Both the position numbers and the translations under genes were made by a program. The notes below the pieces were generated by a model, which was not told the origin of the DNA, ran no database searches, and saw nothing but the letters and a program-made list of their open reading frames with translations. 54,792 nucleotides of DNA, taken from contig JACCTH010000045.1 of NCBI GenBank assembly GCA_013812505.1, forward strand, positions 1 through 54,792. The letters are read 5' to 3'. Source of the stretch: Acidimicrobiia bacterium (lineage in GTDB: Bacteria; Actinomycetota; Acidimicrobiia; Spongiisociales; ZC4RG35). Positions 49,668-54,792 of this stretch are shown piece after piece (the stretch's first letter is position 1; every line of letters begins with the position of its first letter).

Positions 49668-51047
49668 ATGGTCCGAAGATTGCGCTGCTCGTTCTGCGGT
49701 CGGTCCGAGGCCGATGACAATCGGCTGGTTGCCGGGCCGAAATGGGTGGCGATTTGTGAGTCGTGTGTGCGCCTCGCGGCGGAGGTGGCGTTGCCCTCAG
49801 CTCGGCCCGCGACCGGCGACCTTCTCGTCACCGGAATCTCAGAGCTGGTCACCAACGACTCACGCCACGGTTCCCGGCTGGGTGTCATCGATGAAGCCGC
49901 GCTGGCAATTCGCCGTGGTGAGGTGGCGTGGACGGGGCCCGAGTCCCGATTGCCCGCCCGCTATCGCAATCTGCCGACGATCGACTGTGAAGGCCGAGCC
50001 GTGATCCCCGGGTTTGTCGACTCGCACACCCACCTGGTCTTCGCCGGCGACCGGAGTCACGAGTTTGCACTCCGGCTGCAAGGCGCCACCTACCTCGAGA
50101 TCCTCGAGGCGGGGGGTGGCATCAGGTCGACCGTTGCGGCAACGCGGGCGTCGGCCCCCGCCGACTTGTTGTCCTCCACCATCGAACGGGCCGGAACCAT
50201 GCTGGAACACGGGACAACGACTGTCGAGATCAAAAGCGGGTACGGACTCGACCTCCCTACCGAAATCGCCTCATTGGAGGTAGCCCGTCAGGTGGGCGAG
50301 TCGCTGCCGATCGACGTCGTCGTCACCTTTCTCGGTGCCCATGTCATGCCACCCGAATTTGTCGACGACCGGCCCGGATATCTTCGCCTCATCGAGCAAA
50401 TGCTCCCTCTGGCGGCGCGTTCGGCGACCTACTGCGACGTGTTTTGCGACTACGGCGCCTTCAGTGTCGATGAGGCGAGGTGGGTCCTGCAACATGCTCG
50501 CCGTCACGGGTTGAAGCCGCGCCTCCACGCCAACCAGCTGGGTGACACCGGTGGGGTCGAGCTGGCCGTCGAGCTGGGAGCGGTGTCGGCCGACCATCTC
50601 GAAAACATCGATGAATCGCAGGCGCGGGCATTGGCCGAGGCCGGGGTGGTCGCGGTCCTTTGCCCGACTGCCTCGTGGTCCACCAGGCTTGCCCAAGCTC
50701 CGGGCAGGTTGTTGTGGGACATCGGCGCCACGGTGGCGTTGGCGACCGATTGCAATCCAGGGAGCTCCTTCGTGGCTTCCATGCAGTTGGTGATCGCCGT
50801 CGCCTGCCTCGACATGGGGCTGACGTTGGACCAAGCGCTCTGGTCGGCGACGAGGGGTGGGGCGTTGGCGCTTGAGGAGCCGCGCAAGGGGCGGCTCCGG
50901 GTCGGCGACGTCGGCGACTTGGTAGTTCTCGACTCCGATAACTATCGCCACCTGGGTTATCGACCCGACCAAAACCTCGCCAAAACCGTTGTAAAACAAG
51001 GCGATCCGGTGGTCGGCAGCTTCGCCCGCTCACCCGAACCGGCCTAA
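49668..51047 (+). CDS. hutI: Imidazolonepropionase with N-terminal ClpX-type zinc finger
   Basis: 459 residues against about 405 for normal HutI. Residues 5-40 (RCSFCGRSEADDNRLVAGPK, then WVAICESCVRLAAEV) match the C4 zinc-binding domain of ClpX, with Cys7, Cys10, Cys30 and Cys33. From about residue 50 it is a regular amidohydrolase: metal ligands in GFVDSHTHLVFAG (His120, His122), FLGAHVMPPEF (His225), LHANQLGDTGG (His287) and ATDCNPGSSF (Asp361). It opens the imidazolone ring in histidine degradation. The ATG at 49668, 7 nt after TACCCT, is the natural start, so the finger is part of the product. Confidence 0.9.
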   Translation: MVRRLRCSFCGRSEADDNRLVAGPKWVAICESCVRLAAEVALPSARPATGDLLVTGISELVTNDSRHGSRLGVIDEAALAIRRGEVAWTGPESRLPARYRNLPTIDCEGRAVIPGFVDSHTHLVFAGDRSHEFALRLQGATYLEILEAGGGIRSTVAATRASAPADLLSSTIERAGTMLEHGTTTVEIKSGYGLDLPTEIASLEVARQVGESLPIDVVVTFLGAHVMPPEFVDDRPGYLRLIEQMLPLAARSATYCDVFCDYGAFSVDEARWVLQHARRHGLKPRLHANQLGDTGGVELAVELGAVSADHLENIDESQARALAEAGVVAVLCPTASWSTRLAQAPGRLLWDIGATVALATDCNPGSSFVASMQLVIAVACLDMGLTLDQALWSATRGGALALEEPRKGRLRVGDVGDLVVLDSDNYRHLGYRPDQNLAKTVVKQGDPVVGSFARSPEPA

Positions 51048-51099
51048 GGTTGGGCCCGGCGCAACCGGCGCTCACGTCTCAGAACCCCAAGGAGGGCCC

Positions 51100-51393
51100 G
51101 TGAACAAGACGGAAATGGCACAGAAGCTTGCCAGAAAGGCTGACCTCACCCAGGCGGTGGGGTCCGAGGTTATCGACCTGATCTTCGATTCTGATCCCGG
51201 CAAGGGAATCATCGCGGTCGAGCTCGATGCTGGCGACAAGGTCACGATCTCGGGATTCGGCACCTTCTCTACCAAGAGCCGTTCTGCTCGTAAGGGTCGC
51301 AACCCTGCGACCGGACAAGAGATCGCCATCCCTGCCCGTAAGTACGTTCACTTCGCACCGGCCAAGGGCTTGAAGGATCGCATCGCCCAGTAG
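51100..51393 (+). CDS. hup: HU-family DNA-binding protein
   Basis: 97 residues: MNKTEMAQKLARKADLTQAV, ISGFGTFSTKSRSARKGRNP (the DNA-binding signature) and IPARKYVHFAPAKGLKDRI. It is the basic HU/IHF fold that bends DNA and compacts the nucleoid. No Lys/Ala-rich C-terminal tail like that of mycobacterial HupB is present. The start is GTG 51100 with the strong ribosome-binding site AAGGAGG five bases before it. Confidence 0.95.
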   Translation: MNKTEMAQKLARKADLTQAVGSEVIDLIFDSDPGKGIIAVELDAGDKVTISGFGTFSTKSRSARKGRNPATGQEIAIPARKYVHFAPAKGLKDRIAQ

Positions 51394-52159
51394 GCCGACT
51401 GTCTTCGACCGAAAGGTCGTTGCCCATCGCGGGTCGCGGTTGTTGTGGCCGGAAAACACGTCGTTTGCCTTCGATCAGGCCGCGGCGCTTGGGGTCGAAC
51501 TCTTCGAAACCGATCTCCGGGTCACGGCCGACGGGGCGTTGATCTGTTTTCACGACGCGACGCTCGATCGCACCACGAACGGTCAAGGGCTGACTGCCAA
51601 GTCGATGCTGGCGGAAGTAGCCGCGCTCGACGCTGGTTATCGACATCGGTACGAGGATCGGTTTCCGTTTCGTTCGCAGGGATGTGCCGTTCCCACCTTC
51701 GAAGCGGTGGTTGAGCGGTTCCCACAGGCGGGGTTCATCGTCGACCTCAAAGCCGACGGCACCGAGGAGCCGCTGGCGCGGCTGATCGAAGTGCGTCAAC
51801 TTCAGGAGCGGGCAATCGTCGGCTCATTCTCAGATCAACGCTTGGGGCGCTTCCGCGAGCTGACTCGCGGCATGGTGCCGACTTCTACCGCGCCCAACGA
51901 AACGATGCGAGCGATCGTCGCCAGCCGCAGTGGCGGTCGGTGGAACCCGTTCAGCCCGTCGACGGTGGCGATGCAAGTCCCCGTCTCGTGGTATGGGGTT
52001 CCGGTGATGACTCGCCGCTTGGTCGAACTTGCTCACCGGTGGGATCGCTTGGTCCACGTCTGGACGATCAACGAAACGAGAGAGATGGAAAGACTCTTCG
52101 AGCTGGGGGTGGATGCGGTCATCACCGACCGCCCCGATCTTGCGATCAGCCAGTTGTGA
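51377..52159 (+). CDS. Glycerophosphodiester phosphodiesterase
   Basis: About 260 residues of TIM-barrel GDPD fold. Metal and catalytic segments are VVAHRGSRLLWPENTSFAFD, ELFETDLRVTADGALICFHD, FIVDLKA and VHVWTINETREMERLFELGV. The essential HRG motif (51425-51433) lies upstream of the first canonical start, TTG 51440, and the frame is open back to TGA at 51371 with no ATG, GTG, TTG or CTG. The true start must be non-canonical (ATC 51377 or GTC 51401), or a sequence error hides it. It releases glycerol 3-phosphate from lipid headgroup diesters. It overlaps leuD by 14 bp at the 3' end. Confidence 0.82.
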   Translation: MASPSRPTVFDRKVVAHRGSRLLWPENTSFAFDQAAALGVELFETDLRVTADGALICFHDATLDRTTNGQGLTAKSMLAEVAALDAGYRHRYEDRFPFRSQGCAVPTFEAVVERFPQAGFIVDLKADGTEEPLARLIEVRQLQERAIVGSFSDQRLGRFRELTRGMVPTSTAPNETMRAIVASRSGGRWNPFSPSTVAMQVPVSWYGVPVMTRRLVELAHRWDRLVHVWTINETREMERLFELGVDAVITDRPDLAISQL

Positions 52160-52742
52160 CCGAAGGGAGGTAGCTCGGCCGGGTTGCCTCGAACTCGGCG
52201 ATAAGGTCGGTGTGGCGGAGACTGAGCCCGATGTCATCGAGCCCGTTCTCGAGACGCCAGCGGGTGTAGGGGTCGATGACGAACTCGGCCGAGAATCCCT
52301 CGGTCGTTACCGACTGGTCAGGAAGGCTGATCTCAACTTGCACCGATGGATCGGCCTCGGCCAATTCCATCAGCCAAGCGACTTCCTTTTCAGAGAGCTC
52401 GACTGGCAACAAGCCGATCTTCGTGCAGTTGTTGCGAAAGATGTCGGCAAAGGAGAAGGTGACGATGGCTTCAAATCCCCAGTCCTGGAGTCCCCAGGGC
52501 GCGTGCTCGCGGGACGATCCGGACCCAAAGTTCGGTCCGGTTACGAGGATCCGAGCGTTCCGGTACTCGGGCCGATTGAGGACGAATTGCGGATCGGCTT
52601 CCCGCCACTCGGCGAAGACGAATTCCCCGTACCCGGTCCGCTCGACCCGCTTCAGGTACTTCTTGGGCATGATCTGGTCGGTGTCGACATTCGCACGGGG
52701 GAGCGGTGCCAGCGAGCCAACGATCGTGTTGATCGGCTTCAC
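52146..52742 (-). CDS. leuD: 3-Isopropylmalate dehydratase small subunit
   Basis: 198 residues: ANVDTDQIMPKKYLKRVERT, LVTGPNFGSGSSREHAPWGL (the swivelling domain substrate loop) and FADIFRNNCTKIGLLPVELS. It pairs with LeuC to isomerise isopropylmalate in leucine synthesis. It overlaps the preceding PNPOx-like gene by 4 bp (ATGA), making the order leuC, PNPOx-like, leuD. Confidence 0.95.
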   Translation of the reverse strand: MKPINTIVGSLAPLPRANVDTDQIMPKKYLKRVERTGYGEFVFAEWREADPQFVLNRPEYRNARILVTGPNFGSGSSREHAPWGLQDWGFEAIVTFSFADIFRNNCTKIGLLPVELSEKEVAWLMELAEADPSVQVEISLPDQSVTTEGFSAEFVIDPYTRWRLENGLDDIGLSLRHTDLIAEFEATRPSYLPSVTTG

Positions 52743-53233
52743 GACTCGAACTTGAACCGAGTCGGAGAGTTCATGAACTCGTCCATCGAACCCGCCTTGA
52801 GGGCAATGATCAACTCCGGTGAAATCCTCCAGAAAGCTCCATCGCTCTCCGGTTGGTAGTTGTACTTCGCCGAGTAGTTCGAGGTGAGGGCGCTGAAGCT
52901 TGCGCCTGCCGGTCCCTTGCTCACCTCGCCGCGACCGCTGATGTGCATACCGTTCACCTCGACTCCGAAGCTCACCCGTTGGTCGGCGGTCAGGTTACGG
53001 CCCCAGCGGGTGGTGTCCCCACCTTCGAAGTAACCGGTCTTATCTACCCAGCCGCCCCAGATCGGATGGATGTGCGAACTTCCATCGGGACGGGTAGTTC
53101 CGATCCAATAAATATTGGCCGACGCCAGCGCATCGCGCACCTCGTCCCAACTGAGCATTCCCTGCTTCTTCGTCGAGTAGCCGTAAGCCTTGGGTGCGGT
53201 GGGGCGGTCAGTGCTGGGGGCGTTCAATTCCAT
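52739..53233 (-). CDS. Pyridoxamine 5'-phosphate oxidase-like flavin/F420 protein between leuC and leuD
   Basis: 164 residues from ATG 53233. Split-barrel PNPOx fold: [77 protein letters not shown]. Actinobacterial members of this group bind FMN, F420 or heme; the cofactor cannot be told from sequence alone. The start overlaps the leuC stop (10 bp) and its own stop overlaps the leuD start, so it is translationally built into the operon. A role in leucine synthesis is not evident. Confidence 0.85.
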   Translation of the reverse strand: MELNAPSTDRPTAPKAYGYSTKKQGMLSWDEVRDALASANIYWIGTTRPDGSSHIHPIWGGWVDKTGYFEGGDTTRWGRNLTADQRVSFGVEVNGMHISGRGEVSKGPAGASFSALTSNYSAKYNYQPESDGAFWRISPELIIALKAGSMDEFMNSPTRFKFES

Positions 53234-54627
53234 TCCCTCACGTCGACGAAATGGCCGGCGATTGCGGCCGCCGCCGCCATCGCTGGTGAAACCAGGTGGG
53301 TTCGGCCACCGGGTCCTTGCCGTCCTTCGAAATTGCGATTGGAAGTGGAGGCGCAACGCTCCCCGGGATTGAGAATGTCGGGGTTCATTCCGAGGCACAT
53401 GGAGCAGCCGGCGTCACGCCACTCGAACCCGGCCTCCTTGAAGATCCGATCGAGGCCTTCCGTCTCGGCCTGGAGCTTCACCAAGCCCGACCCGGGCACG
53501 ACCATCGCCGATACGTGCTCGGCGAGCTGGCGCCCTTCAACGATCGAGGCCGCGGCTCGCAGGTCTTCGATTCGTCCATTGGTGCACGAGCCGAGAAAGA
53601 CCCGGTCGATCTCGACTTCGGTGATGGGAGTGCCCCCGACCAGGTCCATGTAGGCAAGAGCCCGCTCGATCGAATCGCGTTCAGTGGGATTTTCGGCTTG
53701 GTCGGGATGGGGAATCGCTGCCGTGACCGGGATGGTCTGGCCGGGGTTGGTCCCCCACGACACGTACGGTTCCAGGCGGTTGGCTTGGAAGAAAAGCTCG
53801 GTGTCGAAGTCGGCATTGGGATCGGTGGAGAGTTGGCGCCATTCCTCTAGCGCTGCCTCCCAGGCGGAGCCTCTTGGAGCGAAAGGTCGCCCTTCGACAT
53901 AGGCGAAGGTGATGTCATCGGGAGCGATCATCCCGGCCCGAGCGCCGCCCTCGATCGACATGTTGCAGATCGTCATCCGGCCCTCCATCGAGAGACCGCT
54001 GATCGTCGAGCCGCGGTATTCGATCACGTGGCCGGAGGCGCCGCCGGTTCCGATCTGAGCAATCACTCCGAGGATGATGTCTTTGGCGGTGACCCCGGTT
54101 GGCAGATCGCCTTCGACTGTCACGGCCATCGAGTGCGGCCGGTCCTGTGGAAGAGTTTGGGTGGCGAGGACGTGCTCGACTTCCGAGGTGCCGATCCCGA
54201 AGGCGAGGGCGCCGAGGGCCCCGTGGGTGGAGGTGTGCGAGTCGCCGCAGACGATCAGCATTCCCGGCTGGGTTATGCCTTGTTCAGGTCCGATGATGTG
54301 CACGATTCCCGAGCGCGGATCGTCGAGCCCGAACAGCTTGACGCCGAACTCCTCGCAGTTTCTGACCAGGGCGTCGATCTGGATCCTCGACATTGGGTCG
54401 GTGATGCCCAGGTGGCGGTTCAATGTGGGCACCCCATGATCGATGGTCGCCAAGGTGAGGTCGGGCCGGCGGACCGTACGTCCCTGCATCCGTAGCGAGT
54501 CAAAGGCTTGCGGCGATGTGACCTCGTGGACTAGGTGCATGTCGACATAGAGGAGATCCGGTTCGCCGGGGCTGTGTCGAACCAAATGGTTCTCCCACAC
54601 CTTCTCGAAAAGCGTGCGCGCGGTCAT
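53224..54627 (-). CDS. leuC: 3-Isopropylmalate dehydratase large subunit
   Basis: 467 residues. It has [60 protein letters not shown] (first Fe-S cysteine), and the [20 protein letters not shown] block with the other two cluster cysteines, followed by [20 protein letters not shown]. It is an aconitase-type [4Fe-4S] enzyme of leucine synthesis. ATG 54627 is chosen; TAACCT lies 7 nt upstream. Confidence 0.96.
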   Translation of the reverse strand: MTARTLFEKVWENHLVRHSPGEPDLLYVDMHLVHEVTSPQAFDSLRMQGRTVRRPDLTLATIDHGVPTLNRHLGITDPMSRIQIDALVRNCEEFGVKLFGLDDPRSGIVHIIGPEQGITQPGMLIVCGDSHTSTHGALGALAFGIGTSEVEHVLATQTLPQDRPHSMAVTVEGDLPTGVTAKDIILGVIAQIGTGGASGHVIEYRGSTISGLSMEGRMTICNMSIEGGARAGMIAPDDITFAYVEGRPFAPRGSAWEAALEEWRQLSTDPNADFDTELFFQANRLEPYVSWGTNPGQTIPVTAAIPHPDQAENPTERDSIERALAYMDLVGGTPITEVEIDRVFLGSCTNGRIEDLRAAASIVEGRQLAEHVSAMVVPGSGLVKLQAETEGLDRIFKEAGFEWRDAGCSMCLGMNPDILNPGERCASTSNRNFEGRQGPGGRTHLVSPAMAAAAAIAGHFVDVREWN

Positions 54628-54634
54628 CCCGGTC

Positions 54635-54640
54635 AGGTTA
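54635..54640 (-). promoter_or_regulatory. -10 box (TAACCT) for the leuC operon
   Basis: TAACCT on the minus strand ends 7 nt before the leuC ATG; no Shine-Dalgarno sequence. Identical hexamer and spacing to the HTH protein gene at 16904. The box lies in the 24-bp gap behind the stop of the macro-domain gene. Confidence 0.5.
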
Positions 54641-54651
54641 CCGAACAACGG

Positions 54652-54792
54652 TTAGAGGGCAGAGCGGAAGTCGTTCGCCGCAGCTTCGTCGTAACCCACG
54701 AGGACGATCCGTTGAAGGCGCGCACCGGTCCAGCCCTTGATGGCATCGACGATGACACGACTGGCTTGTGCGCGGGGATAGCCGAAGGTGCC
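54652..54792 (-). CDS. Macro-domain protein (ADP-ribose binding/hydrolase), C-terminal fragment
   Basis: The last 46 codons are present; the gene continues beyond the window. The reading GTFGYPRAQASRVIVDAIKG, then LQRIVLVGYDEAAANDF, matches the end of macro domains, where the (F/Y)GYP loop contacts ADP-ribose and the final strand-helix holds VxFV(x)YDE. Members remove ADP-ribose from proteins or hydrolyse O-acetyl-ADP-ribose. It ends 24 bp before leuC on the same strand. Confidence 0.7.
   Translation of the reverse strand, partial: GTFGYPRAQASRVIVDAIKGWTGARLQRIVLVGYDEAAANDFRSAL

Overview
The window is a 54.8 kb chromosomal segment of a GC-rich, Gram-positive-type actinobacterium, most probably a member of Acidimicrobiia or a close relative. 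This is inferred from gene content, not from a search. The evidence is the order rpmG / HadAB-like dehydratase / tRNA-Trp / secE / nusG / rplK / rplA (a mycobacterial-type arrangement), a fused actinobacterial 2-oxoglutarate decarboxylase/dehydrogenase (Kgd), polyphosphate glucokinase, a MutT1-type Nudix-phosphatase, an RskA-like anti-sigma factor, and S-layer-homology repeats of the 'GC…CP' type. I see no phage, IS element, plasmid or CRISPR array; the segment looks like core chromosome carrying several interspersed palindromic repeat families.

Layout. 1-5.0 kb: tail of tuf, rpmG, dehydratase, tRNA-Trp, secE-nusG-rplK-rplA, then rplJ-rplL behind an L10-type leader; rpoBC does not follow. 5.1-9.8 kb: gnd-pepN (minus) divergent from ppgK. 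9.9-14.4 kb (minus): secreted glucose/sorbosone dehydrogenase-like protein with PKD and SLH modules, hflX and a small unknown gene. 14.6-18.7 kb (plus): malic enzyme-phosphotransacetylase fusion, membrane HTH protein, ECF sigma and RskA-like anti-sigma. 18.7-24.5 kb: a structured possible RNA, cysK-like gene, ctaA, a YyaL-type thioredoxin protein, a primary-type sigma factor and a CBS-pair protein. 24.5-31.9 kb: HerA-type ATPase, heterodimeric ABC exporter, OsmC, LigD polymerase domain. 32-41 kb: kgd, two SRPBCC genes around an ArsR repressor, MutT1-like, fused E1 alpha-beta 2-oxo acid dehydrogenase, hisC. 41-51 kb: DUF3237, DUF4126, enoyl-CoA hydratase, and a histidine-utilisation region (hutH, unknown, S66 peptidase, hutU, hutI). 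51-54.8 kb: HU, a glycerophosphodiester phosphodiesterase, leuC / PNPOx-like / leuD, and the tail of a macro-domain gene.

How it works together. Translation and secretion genes open the window; central carbon genes (gnd, ppgK, maeB-pta, kgd, E1) and amino-acid genes (hisC, hutHUI, leuCD, cysK) fill most of the rest. Many first genes of transcription units have a TANNNT box 6-8 nt before the start codon and no Shine-Dalgarno sequence, which suggests widespread leaderless transcription.

Most unusual observations: (1) a ClpX-type four-cysteine zinc finger fused to the N-terminus of imidazolonepropionase; (2) a roughly 60-80 bp palindromic repeat found three times, each time between convergent genes and supplying a stop codon; (3) a second repeat family built on an AGACATC heptamer, one copy of which lies in frame inside kgd; (4) a strongly structured 260-nt segment after cysK ending in a minus-strand terminator; (5) a 16-bp perfect inverted repeat bridging the divergent cysK/ctaA starts; (6) genes with no usable canonical start codon where ATC is the best candidate.
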